Notes: a model not told the origin generated them from the sequence alone. Shown: positions 30,254 through 39,737, counted from the first letter of the stretch. The stretch: DNA of 64,000 bases from Rahnella bruchi (GCF_003614975.1 NZ_QZWI01000008.1:1-64000), one strand, 5' to 3'. Made by a program: numbers and translations.

Positions 30254-31630
30254 ATGAGATTCTCTATGCAACATCATTCCCTGCGACAAGCATTCAAAAA
30301 CACCTTTTTAAGTCCCGCCGATAAAGCACTCTGGACGCTGGCATTGCCGATGATATTTTCCAATATCACGGTGCCACTTCTTGGCCTGGTGGATACGGCA
30401 GTGATCGGTCATCTCGACAGCGCGGATTATCTCGGTGGCGTGGCCGTCGGTTCGATGATCACCACTTTCCTCTTCATGATGCTGTTGTTTCTGCGCATGA
30501 GCACTACCGGCATGACCGCACAGGCGCTGGGCGCGAAAGATAATCAGCTGCTGGCGCGCGCTTTCGTGCAGCCCTTTTTGCTGGCGGTACTGGCGGGGGT
30601 TGTCATCTTATTGTTCCGCCATCCGCTGATGGAGCTGGCATTTCATGTCGTCGGTGGCAGTCAGTCGGTGCTTGAGCAGGCGCGGCTGTTTATCGAAATC
30701 CGCTGGTACAGTGCGCCTGCCTCGCTGGCGAATCTGGTTATCCTCGGCTGGCTGCTGGGTATCCAATATATTCGCGGGCCAGTGATTTTGCTGATTGTCG
30801 GAAACCTGCTGAACATTATTCTGGATATCTGGCTGGTGATGGGGCTGGGACTAAACGTGCGCGGTGCGGCGATGGCAACTGCCAGTGCGGAGTATTTCAC
30901 GTTATTCATCGGGCTGTATTTTGTCTGGCGTGTGATGAAACGACGCGGTATCACCGGCACAGAAATCACCTCTGCCTGGCGCGGTAATCTGCGCCGTCTG
31001 CTCGGGCTTAACCGCGACATCATGCTGCGCTCATTGCTGTTGCAGCTGTGCTTTGCTTCGCTGACCGTGCTGGGTGCGCGGCTGGGCAGCCACATTGTGG
31101 CCGTCAACGCTGTGTTGATGAACCTGCTGACCTTTACCGCGTTCGCACTTGACGGCTTTGCTTATGCCATCGAAGCCCATTCCGGTGAAGCATTTGGCGC
31201 GCGTAACCGGGAAAAACTGCTGAATGTATGGCATGCCGCGTGCCGTCAGGCAGGACTGGTAGCACTGGCTTTTGCGCTGATTTATGCCCTGGCAGGCGAG
31301 ACTATTATTAATGCGCTGACGTCACTCCCCGAATTACGAGAACTGGCTGACCATTATCTTGGCTGGCAGATTGTACTGCCGCTGGTGGCTGTCTGGTGTT
31401 ATCTGCTCGACGGTATGTTTATCGGCGCAACGCGCGGGCGGGAAATGCGCAACAGTATGGTGGTCGCTGCGCTCGGTTACGGGCTGACGCTTCTGACCTT
31501 GCCGGTGCTCGGAAACCACGCGTTGTGGCTGGCGCTGACCGTTTTCCTCGGGTTGAGGGGAATTTCACTGGGCTGGATTTGGCGTCGTTACTGGCAGCGT
31601 GATACGTGGTTTTCCTCTCCGGGACACTGA
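30254..31630 (+). CDS. dinF: MATE-family efflux protein DinF
   Basis: DinF is a 12-helix multidrug and toxin extrusion transporter, SOS-linked in E. coli through its place after lexA. The 458-residue product (E. coli 459) has the family start LALPMIFSNITVPLLGLVDTAVIGHLDS and conserved FLRMSTTGMTAQALGAKD. ATG codons at 30254 and 30266 are both possible; the first is given. It would be transcribed with lexA and so be damage-inducible, with the ERIC element and hairpin between the two genes as modulators. Natural substrate not known from sequence. Confidence 0.94.
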   Translation: MRFSMQHHSLRQAFKNTFLSPADKALWTLALPMIFSNITVPLLGLVDTAVIGHLDSADYLGGVAVGSMITTFLFMMLLFLRMSTTGMTAQALGAKDNQLLARAFVQPFLLAVLAGVVILLFRHPLMELAFHVVGGSQSVLEQARLFIEIRWYSAPASLANLVILGWLLGIQYIRGPVILLIVGNLLNIILDIWLVMGLGLNVRGAAMATASAEYFTLFIGLYFVWRVMKRRGITGTEITSAWRGNLRRLLGLNRDIMLRSLLLQLCFASLTVLGARLGSHIVAVNAVLMNLLTFTAFALDGFAYAIEAHSGEAFGARNREKLLNVWHAACRQAGLVALAFALIYALAGETIINALTSLPELRELADHYLGWQIVLPLVAVWCYLLDGMFIGATRGREMRNSMVVAALGYGLTLLTLPVLGNHALWLALTVFLGLRGISLGWIWRRYWQRDTWFSSPGH

Positions 31631-31685
31631 GTTCGCAGTGTTTTATCAAAGAGATAAATTCCCTGTTGCCGTTATTTCCTGCTTT

Positions 31686-31734
31686 GGATTAATCCTAATA
31701 GTGGTTTTAATCCCTGTCGGGGGAGGATTAATCC
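31686..31734. repeat. pair of GGATTAATCC palindromes before yjbJ
   Basis: The perfect 10-base palindrome GGATTAATCC occurs at 31686-31695 and again at 31725-31734, 39 bases apart, with a half copy TTTTAATCCC between. The pair lies about 90-135 bases before yjbJ. Two copies of a palindrome about four helical turns apart could bind a dimeric regulator, but none is known to me. Confidence 0.5.
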
Positions 31735-31821
31735 AGATTCTCTACTAACCTTAGAAGTGTTAAGGACGAGCTGCCAGAACAAAACGCAGCTCCATAAACC
31801 CAAGGTAACAGGAGATATTTT

Positions 31822-32031
31822 ATGAATAAGGACCAAGCCGACGGTAACTGGAAGCAGTTCAAAGGGAAAGTGAAAGAAAAATGGGGCAAACTGACCGATG
31901 ACGACCTGACAGTAGTTGAGGGTAAGCGTGATCAGTTGGTTGGTAAAATTCAGGAGCGTTACGGCTATCAGAAAGATCAGGCCGAGAAAGAGCTCAAGGA
32001 ATGGGAAACCAGCAACAAATATCACTGGTAA
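31822..32031 (+). CDS. yjbJ: CsbD-family stress protein YjbJ
   Basis: The 69-residue protein matches E. coli YjbJ along its whole length (NWKQFKGKVKEKWGKLTDDD, GKRDQLVGKIQERYGYQKDQ). CsbD proteins are small, highly charged and abundant in stationary phase or stress; their biochemical role is unknown. It starts after CAGGAGATATTTT. A single-gene unit after dinF, with a hairpin at 32106 behind it. Two GGATTAATCC palindromes lie in its upstream region. Confidence 0.95.
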   Translation: MNKDQADGNWKQFKGKVKEKWGKLTDDDLTVVEGKRDQLVGKIQERYGYQKDQAEKELKEWETSNKYHW

Positions 32032-32105
32032 TACGCGACTCCCCCTCGCGTTTCAGTGACGTATCCTGAGAATTAGCTGCTCCTACCCGGAACGCTTCAG
32101 GATAC

Positions 32106-32123
32106 GGGTACATGGATGTACCC
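32106..32123. terminator. palindromic hairpin after yjbJ
   Basis: GGGTACAT and ATGTACCC form an 8-bp perfect stem with a two-base centre GG, in the gap between convergent yjbJ and zur. There is no long T-run, so termination is only probable. Confidence 0.45.
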
Positions 32124-32180
32124 AACTTTATGTCGGAATGTCTAACTTCCAAAAAATTCCCCGCCCAAACACTAAATCCC

Positions 32181-32690
32181 TTAGCGTTTTTTCACCACAA
32201 TACTGTGGTCATGATCGCAGTGATCGTGGCTTTCGCACGTCTCTACAACTTTACACTCACCGCATAAACCGTGGGCTTCTACCACAGAATGCCGAAGTTC
32301 AAATCCTGATTCCGCTGCCAGTTTCGCCAGACGTTCTTCAATACCGTCAGTGGTTTTTTCCGTCACCAGTCCGCAGCGGTCGCAGATAAACAGCGCCGAT
32401 GTGTGGCTCGGTTCTTCAAAATGATGGCAAAGCACGTAGCTGTTAGCCGATTCCACACGATGGATAAACCCTTGTTCCAGCAGAAAATCCAGCGCGCGAT
32501 AAACAGTCGGAGGTTTCGCCTGCGGTTCACTCACACGCAATAAATCCAGTAAATCATAGGCGCTGATGGCACCGGGTTGTTGCGCCATCAGGCGCAGTAC
32601 TTCCAGCCGCTGTGGGGTAAGGCGAACATTGCGCTGCTGGCAAAGTTCTTCAGCTTGCGAAAGTAATTTTTCCGGATTATTCAGGGTCAT
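32181..32690 (-). CDS. zur: zinc uptake regulator Zur
   Basis: Zur is a Fur-family repressor of zinc import genes. The 169-residue protein (E. coli 171) has the winged helix (LTPQRLEVLRLMAQQPGAISAYDLL) and the structural zinc site made by two CxxC pairs, CDRCG near 101 and CGEC near 141. The HHFEEPSHTSALFICD stretch carries regulatory ligands. The C-terminal tail is rich in His and Asp (ESHDHCDHDHS). It stands alone; yjbL and yjbM, its E. coli neighbours, are missing and the yph-like cluster follows. Confidence 0.95.
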   Translation of the reverse strand: MTLNNPEKLLSQAEELCQQRNVRLTPQRLEVLRLMAQQPGAISAYDLLDLLRVSEPQAKPPTVYRALDFLLEQGFIHRVESANSYVLCHHFEEPSHTSALFICDRCGLVTEKTTDGIEERLAKLAAESGFELRHSVVEAHGLCGECKVVETCESHDHCDHDHSIVVKKR

Positions 32691-32789
32691 AGCAACGTTC
32701 TCTGAGCGCAGATTGGGATTGATAGGTCACATCATGCGACCATTGTTGATTTTACCATGCTTGCGTTAAAACGACGAATTATGCGCCAT

Positions 32790-33977
32790 TCAGTCCGCCA
32801 TCGCGTCCAGCGCCTTTTCAACATACAAATACCCTATGCCCATAATTTGCTGTTCCCGGCTCAGCGTTCCCGGTGCGATATGCGTCGCCTGGGTTTTGAC
32901 ATGATCGGTACGGTCGAAGGGATTGAGGCCGCTTTGCCCGCAGACAGTTTTCAGCCACGCATCGCCAAAACCGCAACTGCGGCCATAAAGATAAATGTGA
33001 TTGATATTCAAAATGTTGAGGAAGTTATACAGACTCAGTCCCAGTGCGCGGGCACCTTCCATCACCTGCTGGCAAATGGCGCTTTCGCCCTGATGATAGC
33101 GGTCGATCAGCTCCTGTGTAGATGGCGTTCGTCTGGTCGGATCCGCGGGCTCCAGCTGACGGGCCTTTTTCTTTAATGCTGACAATGAGGCCAGGGTTTC
33201 GAGGCAACCATACCGTCCGCAGGCGCACCGGTCGCCGTGGGGATCAATGATGGTATGGCCGATTTGTCCGCTGCCAAACAGATTACCGCGATAAATTTGC
33301 TGGTTAATCACGAAGGAAGAGCCGATACCGTAATCGACATTAATCACACAAAAATCCTGATGATAATTGGTATTTTGCCATTTCTCCGCCAGCGCCAGCA
33401 TGATGCAATCATTGTCCATCAGGATGTCAGTTTGCAGCTTTTCTTCCAGCAGATACTTAATCTCAATTTCACCCGTCCAGGGCGCCTGCGGCATACGCTG
33501 TGATACGCCGGTGGTCGGATTGACCTGCCCGTGGATCGCCAGTGCCAGCCGGATTTTCAGGCCGGGATAGTTTTTTTTGTACTGATGAAAGCAGGCTTCG
33601 ATTTGTGCCAGCAGGGCTTGCGGCGTTTTGACTGAAATCTCCGTCATCTGATAGTCACTCAGCGGCAGGACCAGCCTGCTGACCAGAATACTTTCGATGC
33701 GGTAAGGCGTGATATTCAGGCACAGCACGGCGCTGCCGTCAGTGGCTATCTGGTAACTTCCGCCGCCAAGACCCCGCGAGTGTAAATTGACCGGACTGTG
33801 GATGATTAAGTCATTACTTTGCAGATCGTCGAGGATCTTGCTGATGGCCGGGATCGACAGACGCGAAAGTCTGGCCAGCGTGGACTTACTGGCATTTTTC
33901 TCGCGATACAGCAACGTCATCAGCACCTGTTTATTGAACTGACGTAGCCGCAGGTTATTCAATCCGATTACCGACAT
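32790..33977 (-). CDS. ROK-family transcriptional regulator, YphH-like
   Basis: The 395-residue protein has an N-terminal winged helix (NASKSTLARLSRLSIPAISKILDDL) and a C-terminal ROK sugar-kinase-like domain with LAIHGQVNPTTG, NDCIMLALAEKW, the ROK signature GSGQIGHTIIDPHG and the zinc site CACGRYGCLE. This is the NagC/XylR/Mlc form, in which a sugar or sugar phosphate releases DNA. It is divergent from the DUF5107 gene, with a nested dyad in the 109-base gap. Its length and N terminus recall E. coli YphH, the regulator beside yphG, so YphH is the best name-level match; this is from memory, not alignment. Confidence 0.88.
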   Translation of the reverse strand: MSVIGLNNLRLRQFNKQVLMTLLYREKNASKSTLARLSRLSIPAISKILDDLQSNDLIIHSPVNLHSRGLGGGSYQIATDGSAVLCLNITPYRIESILVSRLVLPLSDYQMTEISVKTPQALLAQIEACFHQYKKNYPGLKIRLALAIHGQVNPTTGVSQRMPQAPWTGEIEIKYLLEEKLQTDILMDNDCIMLALAEKWQNTNYHQDFCVINVDYGIGSSFVINQQIYRGNLFGSGQIGHTIIDPHGDRCACGRYGCLETLASLSALKKKARQLEPADPTRRTPSTQELIDRYHQGESAICQQVMEGARALGLSLYNFLNILNINHIYLYGRSCGFGDAWLKTVCGQSGLNPFDRTDHVKTQATHIAPGTLSREQQIMGIGYLYVEKALDAMAD

Positions 33978-34027
33978 TTACTAAACCTCGTTGACTGAAT
34001 TGCGTGACCGTAGCAAATCTCCCGCGT

Positions 34028-34076
34028 CAGTACGCTGCGTAGAATCTCGAAATTGATATTTCGATCCGGCGTACTG
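34028..34076. promoter_or_regulatory. nested dyad, candidate operator of the ROK regulator
   Basis: An outer inverted repeat CAGTACGC (34028-34035) / GCGTACTG (34069-34076) encloses an inner one, TCGAAAT-TGAT-ATTTCGA (34047-34064). It lies in the divergent gap, and its right arm meets the GAGGGG ribosome site of the DUF5107 gene. It could be a regulator site, or an RNA hairpin controlling translation. Confidence 0.55.
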
Positions 34077-34086
34077 AGGGGAAATC

Positions 34087-37000
34087 ATGAGCACAGCGGT
34101 AAAAGTCTGGCAGGAAGCGGTCGAACTCCCGACCTGGCTGACAGGAAAACAGGATACGCACCCGATGTTTCTGGCACATCGGGTGTATCAGGGCTCTTCC
34201 GGTGCGGTGTATCCGTACGGCGTGACAGATACGCTGACCGGTGAAAAGGTTATGAAAACCTATCAGGCGCTGTTTCTGGAAAATGATTTCCTTAAAATCA
34301 TGTTGTTACCGGAGCTGGGGGGGCGTGTCCACCGTGCCTGGGACAAAATAAAACAGCGTGATTTTGTCTATTACAACGAGGTCGTGAAACCCGCGCTGGT
34401 CGGTTTACTGGGGCCGTGGATTTCCGGCGGTATCGAATTTAACTGGCCGCAGCATCACCGTCCGACCACTTTTATGCCGGTGGATTTCACCGTGCAGGCA
34501 CATGAAAATGGCGCACAGACCGTGTGGATGGGCGAAGTGGAACCGATGCGTGGTTTGCAGGTAATGACCGGTTTTACCCTTTATCCCGATAAGGCGTTGC
34601 TGGAAATCAGCGCCAAAATTTACAACGGCAACCCGACGCCGCGCCATTTCCTGTGGTGGGCCAATCCGGCAGTCACCGGCGGAGACGGTCATCAGAGCGT
34701 ATTCCCGCCGGATGTCACCGCCGTTTTCGATCACGGTAAACGTGATGTTTCTTCCTTCCCGATAGCGACCAGCACCTACTACAAAGTGGATTATTCGGCG
34801 GGTGTGGATATTTCGCGCTACAAAAACATTCCCGTCCCGACGTCCTACATGGCCGACAAATCTGACTACGACTTCGTGGGTGCTTATGACCATGAACAGC
34901 AGGGCGGATTGCTGCATATCGCCGACCATCATGTGTCGCCGGGCAAAAAGCAGTGGACGTGGGGAAACTGCGATTTTGGTCGCGCGTGGGATCGCAATCT
35001 CACCGATAACAACGGGCCTTATATTGAGCTGATGACCGGCGTATTCACCGACAATCAGCCGGATTTCACCTGGCTGGATGCTTATGAAGAGAAGTGTTTC
35101 GTGCAAAACTTCCTGCCATACAGCGACCTGGGCACGGTACAGAATGCCTCAGAGCAGGCAGTGATCAAACTTGAACGTCACGGGCAGAAACTGGTGTGGG
35201 GCGTTTATGCGGTCAGCCCGTTGCAGGCCGCGCAAATCAGGATCACTTCTGAAGATGGCACGCAAATGTTGCTGGAAAAGGACATGACTTTGCAGCCGGG
35301 CGACGTGCTTCAGGGTGAGCTGAACGATGAATTACCGCCGCGTCTGCGTCTGCGCTTACTGGATGAGCAGGGGAAAGAGTTGTTGTCCTATCTGGAACAT
35401 CAGGCCAGTGAGACGCCGTTACCGTCGCCGGCCAGCGCACCGTTGCCCGCGCAGGAGATCACTTCTGCGGATGAAGCCTGGTTTATCGGCCAGCACCTTG
35501 AGCAATACAATCACGCCAGTCAGGGAGCGGTGAATTATTACCGGCGTGGTGTGGAACTGGACGCGCTGGATTATCGCTGCAATCTGGCGCTGGCTACGCT
35601 CAGCTACAATCAGGCGAGTTTTACTCAGGCGCTGACTTTTGCTGATACGGCGCTGAGCCGGGCACACCGGTTGAATAAGAATCCGCAATGCGGCCTGGCG
35701 AGTCTTGTTCGTGCAAATGTGCTTGAGCAGACCGGCGATTTTGACGCGGCTTTTGACAGTTATTATCGCGCCGTCTGGAGCGGCAACGCCAAATCCGGTG
35801 GCTACTTCGGGCTGGCGCGGATAGCCACACGGCGGGAGCAGTATCCTCAGGCGTTGAGTTTCTGTGAGCAGGGACTGGCGGCACAGGCGAATCATTATGG
35901 CCTGATCGGTCTGAAAGCCACGTTGCTGTGCCTGACGGAGCAGGACGCCCCGACGTATATCGAAGACAATTTACAACGCTACCCGCTGCATTACCTTCTG
36001 CATTTCCTGCGTTATCACCTGTTGCCTGATGAGAAATCGGCAGCGCAACTGCGACATGTCACCGGCCAGCGAGGCGAAAACGCCATGAATATTGCTGGTC
36101 AGCTGACCGGTTGCGGACTGGATGCGCTGGCACTGGAAGCGCTAAATGTTCTGAAAAGCCAGGAAACGCTGCCGCTGTATTTGCAGGCTTCCCTGCAAAA
36201 GGATGGCCGCGAGGCATTGTGTCTGGCTGCTCGAAATGCTTTCCCGCAGCATGTCCGTTTCCCGCAGTGGCTGGCGGAAGTCCGCATGCTTGAGGCTTTC
36301 CCTGATGACGCGTTTGCCCTGCATTTACTGGCTTCTTTCCATTACAGCAAAGGTAATTCACAAACGGCGGTGGCCTGCTGGCAACGTTGTCTGGTACTGG
36401 AACCGGACTTTGCGGATGCATGGCGCGGGTTGGGGATTGAAGCGTGGAACCATCAGCAGGATGCCGAAAAAGCGCACCGCTGTCTGGAAGAAGCGTGCCG
36501 GTTGCAGCCCCAGGATGCCCGGCTGTTATTTGAATCCGACCTGCTTAACCGTCTGACCGGCGTAGCGCCGCAAATCCGTCTGGCGCGGCTGGAAAAAGTG
36601 CTGTCCGTCGCCACACAGCGTGACGACCTGACGGCTGAACTTCTCAGTTTATACAACCAGTGCGGGCAGCGACAGGCAGCGCAGGCGCTGCTGGCCGACC
36701 GGAAATTCCATCCGTGGGAAGGCGGTGAGGGGCGCATCACCGGTCAGTATCTTTTGAACAAACAGCTGCTGGCGTTTGAATCTCTCGGCACCGGGGATGT
36801 GGTTGCCGCACAGGCGCAGCTGTTGTCCGCACTGGAATATCCGCAAAACCTCAGTGAAGGGCGGCTGGTCGGGCAAACGGATAATGATATCTGCTTCTGG
36901 CTGGGCATTTGTGCGCAAAAACTTCAGCAGCATAAACAGGCGCAGGCGTGGTTTGAGCGCGCGGCGGCGGGCGATAAAGGGATTGGTGAGCGCCGCTATT

Positions 37001-37341
37001 ACAACGATCAGCCGGTAGATTATTTGTTCTATCAGGGCATGGCGCTGCGCAAACTTAACGATGTGGAGCAGAGCCGTCAGGTCTTCCGACAAATGCTGGA
37101 ATGGGCGGAGCGCGCAGCGGACCAGCCTGTGCAGGCTGATTTCTTCGCGGTGTCATTGCCGGATTTAGTCGTGCTGACCGGCGATCGTCAGAAAGAGCAT
37201 CGCATTCACTGTTTGCTGGTGAAAGCACTGGCCCTGCGTGGTCTGGAAAATGAGGCTTTCACCGATGTGTTGCAGCAAATCTTTGCGCTGGATCCTTCCT
37301 GTGCTAAAGCCCATCTCTTCTCGCAGTTGCCGGATTACTGA
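34087..37341 (+). CDS. DUF5107 and TPR-repeat protein, YphG-like
   Basis: The 1084-residue cytoplasmic protein has an N-terminal DUF5107 region (about 20-350; LPELGGRVHRAWDK, GGIEFNWPQHHRPTT, FLWWANPAV), a beta-rich fold related in look to mutarotase-like sugar-binding domains, then a long helical part from about residue 455 built of TPR-like repeats (FTQALTFADTALSRAH, YPQALSFCEQGLAAQ, SKGNSQTAVACWQRCLVLEP, AWRGLGIEAWNHQ). E. coli YphG has the same plan and size (about 1093). Function is unknown; the setting with a sugar regulator, a mutarotase-like protein and a sugar porter points to carbohydrate handling. Start is after GAGGGGAAATC. Confidence 0.88.
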   Translation: MSTAVKVWQEAVELPTWLTGKQDTHPMFLAHRVYQGSSGAVYPYGVTDTLTGEKVMKTYQALFLENDFLKIMLLPELGGRVHRAWDKIKQRDFVYYNEVVKPALVGLLGPWISGGIEFNWPQHHRPTTFMPVDFTVQAHENGAQTVWMGEVEPMRGLQVMTGFTLYPDKALLEISAKIYNGNPTPRHFLWWANPAVTGGDGHQSVFPPDVTAVFDHGKRDVSSFPIATSTYYKVDYSAGVDISRYKNIPVPTSYMADKSDYDFVGAYDHEQQGGLLHIADHHVSPGKKQWTWGNCDFGRAWDRNLTDNNGPYIELMTGVFTDNQPDFTWLDAYEEKCFVQNFLPYSDLGTVQNASEQAVIKLERHGQKLVWGVYAVSPLQAAQIRITSEDGTQMLLEKDMTLQPGDVLQGELNDELPPRLRLRLLDEQGKELLSYLEHQASETPLPSPASAPLPAQEITSADEAWFIGQHLEQYNHASQGAVNYYRRGVELDALDYRCNLALATLSYNQASFTQALTFADTALSRAHRLNKNPQCGLASLVRANVLEQTGDFDAAFDSYYRAVWSGNAKSGGYFGLARIATRREQYPQALSFCEQGLAAQANHYGLIGLKATLLCLTEQDAPTYIEDNLQRYPLHYLLHFLRYHLLPDEKSAAQLRHVTGQRGENAMNIAGQLTGCGLDALALEALNVLKSQETLPLYLQASLQKDGREALCLAARNAFPQHVRFPQWLAEVRMLEAFPDDAFALHLLASFHYSKGNSQTAVACWQRCLVLEPDFADAWRGLGIEAWNHQQDAEKAHRCLEEACRLQPQDARLLFESDLLNRLTGVAPQIRLARLEKVLSVATQRDDLTAELLSLYNQCGQRQAAQALLADRKFHPWEGGEGRITGQYLLNKQLLAFESLGTGDVVAAQAQLLSALEYPQNLSEGRLVGQTDNDICFWLGICAQKLQQHKQAQAWFERAAAGDKGIGERRYYNDQPVDYLFYQGMALRKLNDVEQSRQVFRQMLEWAERAADQPVQADFFAVSLPDLVVLTGDRQKEHRIHCLLVKALALRGLENEAFTDVLQQIFALDPSCAKAHLFSQLPDY

Positions 37342-37359
37342 ATAAAGGGGAAGAGAAAG

Positions 37360-38259
37360 ATGCCACTGTATTCTCTGGAAAATCATCACCTTGCACTGAC
37401 CGTGTCGCCTTTTGGCGGCACCATTCTGCAACTGCTGGCTAAGCGGGCGAACGGCAATGTCCCCCTGCTGCGCCCGTCAGTACTGAGTGAGGATACGCCT
37501 GCCGCACAGTCGGCATGTTTTCCTCTTCTCCCCTTTGGTAACCGACTGAAAGGTAATGCTTTTGATTTTGAAGGCCGCCATTACACTCTGCCGCCCAATA
37601 CCGGGGACGCGCATTATCTGCATGGCGATGGCTGGCTGGGAAACTGGCAATGCATTTTTCAAAGTGAGGACGCGCTGACGCTGGCATTTACGCATCACAG
37701 CGACAGTTACTGCTATCGCGCGGAGCAGCATTTTTCTTTGCACGATAACCGGCTGGATATCAGCTTGTGCATCACCAATCAGGGTGCTGAACCTCTGCCT
37801 TTCGGCCTGGGATGGCACCCGTTCTTCCCGCTCAGTAAAACCACCCGTCTTCAGGCAAAGGCGTCCGGTTACTGGCAGGAAGACGCGCAGTGGCTGGCGG
37901 GCAAACATCATAACCCACTGCCTGCTGGCCTGGACTTCTGCACACCTCAGCCGCTTCCCTGCCGCTGGGTGAATAACGGTTTTTCCGGCTGGGAGGGTAA
38001 GGCAGAGATTATCTGGCCAGAATCCGGCCATAAGCTGCGGCTGACCACGTCTCCGGACTGTCCGGTGTTTTTCCTGTTTATATCCGACAGCCGTTACGAC
38101 CCCGGCTATCAGCATGATTTCTTCTGCTTTGAACCCATGACCCATGCGGCAAATGATCACCATTTGTCGCATGGGGGCGCGCTGCGGGTGTTATCTCCCG
38201 GCGAATCTCTGACACAGCAAATGTCGCTGCACAGCGCGACGATTAACATCCCGGAATGA
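37360..38259 (+). CDS. aldose 1-epimerase family protein, YphB-like
   Basis: The 299-residue protein has the galactose mutarotase set: the substrate Arg in LPFGNRLKG near 60, the two histidines in HYLHGDGWLGNW near 86 and GWHPFFPLS near 153, and the glutamate base in FCFEPMTHAAND near 265. It should interconvert alpha and beta anomers of a hexose. E. coli yphB encodes a similar protein in the same cluster as yphG. It starts 18 bases after the DUF5107 gene and ends nine bases before the MFS gene, so the three form one operon. Confidence 0.88.
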   Translation: MPLYSLENHHLALTVSPFGGTILQLLAKRANGNVPLLRPSVLSEDTPAAQSACFPLLPFGNRLKGNAFDFEGRHYTLPPNTGDAHYLHGDGWLGNWQCIFQSEDALTLAFTHHSDSYCYRAEQHFSLHDNRLDISLCITNQGAEPLPFGLGWHPFFPLSKTTRLQAKASGYWQEDAQWLAGKHHNPLPAGLDFCTPQPLPCRWVNNGFSGWEGKAEIIWPESGHKLRLTTSPDCPVFFLFISDSRYDPGYQHDFFCFEPMTHAANDHHLSHGGALRVLSPGESLTQQMSLHSATINIPE

Positions 38260-38268
38260 GGAATGCTT

Positions 38269-39708
38269 ATGTCTGACTCAAAAGCTTTGAATATGCCCTA
38301 CGTGTGGATGATTTGTCTGGTGGCTGCCTGCGGCGGCTTATTGTTCGGCTATGACTGGGTGGTGATCGGCGGGGCCAAACCCTTCTACGAAGCGTATTTC
38401 GGGATAACCGATGCGGCGATGTCCGGCTGGGCGATGAGCTCCGCGTTGCTCGGATGTGTGCTGGGCGCGGCGGGTTCTGGCTCACTGTCCGACCGTTACG
38501 GGCGTCGCCTCCCCCTGATTATCGCCGCGGTACTCTTCACCGCATCGGGTGTGGGTACGGCGCTGGCGTTCAGCTTTGACAGCTTTGTGTTCTGGCGAAT
38601 TGTCGGCGGTGTCGGGATTGGCCTGGCATCCGCACTGGCACCGGTTTATATCGCTGAAATCAGTCCGGCAGAAAAGCGCGGGCGCTTTGTGGCCGTGAAT
38701 CAGCTGACAATTGTGCTCGGTGTGCTGGCCGCACAGCTTATCAATCTGATGATTGCCGAACCGGTCGCTTCTGCCGCTGTGCAGGCGGATATTTTACAGA
38801 GCTGGAACGGTCAGACCGGCTGGCGTTATATGTTTGGTGCCGAAGCTATTCCGGCCGCCATCTTCCTGATCATGATGTTCGTGGTGCCGGAATCCCCGCG
38901 CTGGCTGGCGAAAGCTAACCGTTATCCGCAGGCGGAAAAAGTCCTGCAACGTATTGGTTCCGTGGAATATGCCCGCGTTACGCTGGCAGATATTCGCCGC
39001 TCGCTGGGCTCGGAAAACCAGAAAGTGCCGTTCTCTGCGTTGTGGGAACCGCGCGTCAGACCGGTCATTCTGATGGGGATTGTGCTGGCGGTTTTCCAGC
39101 AATGGTGCGGTATTAACGTGATCTTCAACTACGCCCAGGAGATTTTTGCCTCGGCGGGATTTGATATCAACGACACCCTGAAATCGATAGTCGCCACCGG
39201 CCTCATCAACCTGATTTTCACCTTACTGGCGCTGCCGCTGGTGGATAGAATTGGCCGCCGTCGCCTGATGCAGCTGGGTTCTGCGGGGCTGACGATCATT
39301 TATATTCTGATCGGGCTGTCTTACTCATTGGGTGTCACGGGGTTACCGGTGTTGCTGCTGGTACTGGTGGCTATCGCCATTTATGCTATGACGCTGGCGC
39401 CGGTGACCTGGGTGTTGCTGTCTGAAATCTTCCCTAACCGGGTGCGCGGTAATGCGATGGCGGTGGGCACGCTGGCATTGTGGGTCGCCTGTTTCCTGCT
39501 GACCTACACTTTCCCGCTGATGAACGCGGCTCTGGGCGCAGCGGGCAGTTTCTTCATCTACGCCGTTATCTGTCTGGCGGGTTGGATTTTCATCCAGTGC
39601 AAAGTGCCGGAAACCCGCGGGGTGACGCTCGAAGTGCTGGAACAACGTCTCAGCCGCACTGACGCCGAGCGGAGAGCCGAAAAAGCGGCGATGTCTGAAA
39701 GCCACTAA
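38269..39708 (+). CDS. MFS sugar:proton symporter
   Basis: The 479-residue transporter has 12 membrane segments and sugar-porter signatures: SLSDRYGRRLPLI, PVYIAEISPAEKRGRFVA, VPESPRWLAK, QQWCGINVIFNYAQEIF, the second-half DRIGRRRLM and the C-terminal VPETRGVTLE. It resembles XylE/AraE-type symporters. The ATG at 38269 has GAGG at good spacing; an ATG six bases upstream is too near. It is the last gene of the yph-like operon and stands where the E. coli yph locus has the ABC importer YphDEF. The sugar cannot be named from sequence. Confidence 0.93.
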   Translation: MSDSKALNMPYVWMICLVAACGGLLFGYDWVVIGGAKPFYEAYFGITDAAMSGWAMSSALLGCVLGAAGSGSLSDRYGRRLPLIIAAVLFTASGVGTALAFSFDSFVFWRIVGGVGIGLASALAPVYIAEISPAEKRGRFVAVNQLTIVLGVLAAQLINLMIAEPVASAAVQADILQSWNGQTGWRYMFGAEAIPAAIFLIMMFVVPESPRWLAKANRYPQAEKVLQRIGSVEYARVTLADIRRSLGSENQKVPFSALWEPRVRPVILMGIVLAVFQQWCGINVIFNYAQEIFASAGFDINDTLKSIVATGLINLIFTLLALPLVDRIGRRRLMQLGSAGLTIIYILIGLSYSLGVTGLPVLLLVLVAIAIYAMTLAPVTWVLLSEIFPNRVRGNAMAVGTLALWVACFLLTYTFPLMNAALGAAGSFFIYAVICLAGWIFIQCKVPETRGVTLEVLEQRLSRTDAERRAEKAAMSESH

Positions 39709-39737
39709 ACCCCGCAAGATGCCGAATCTTTGTTCTG

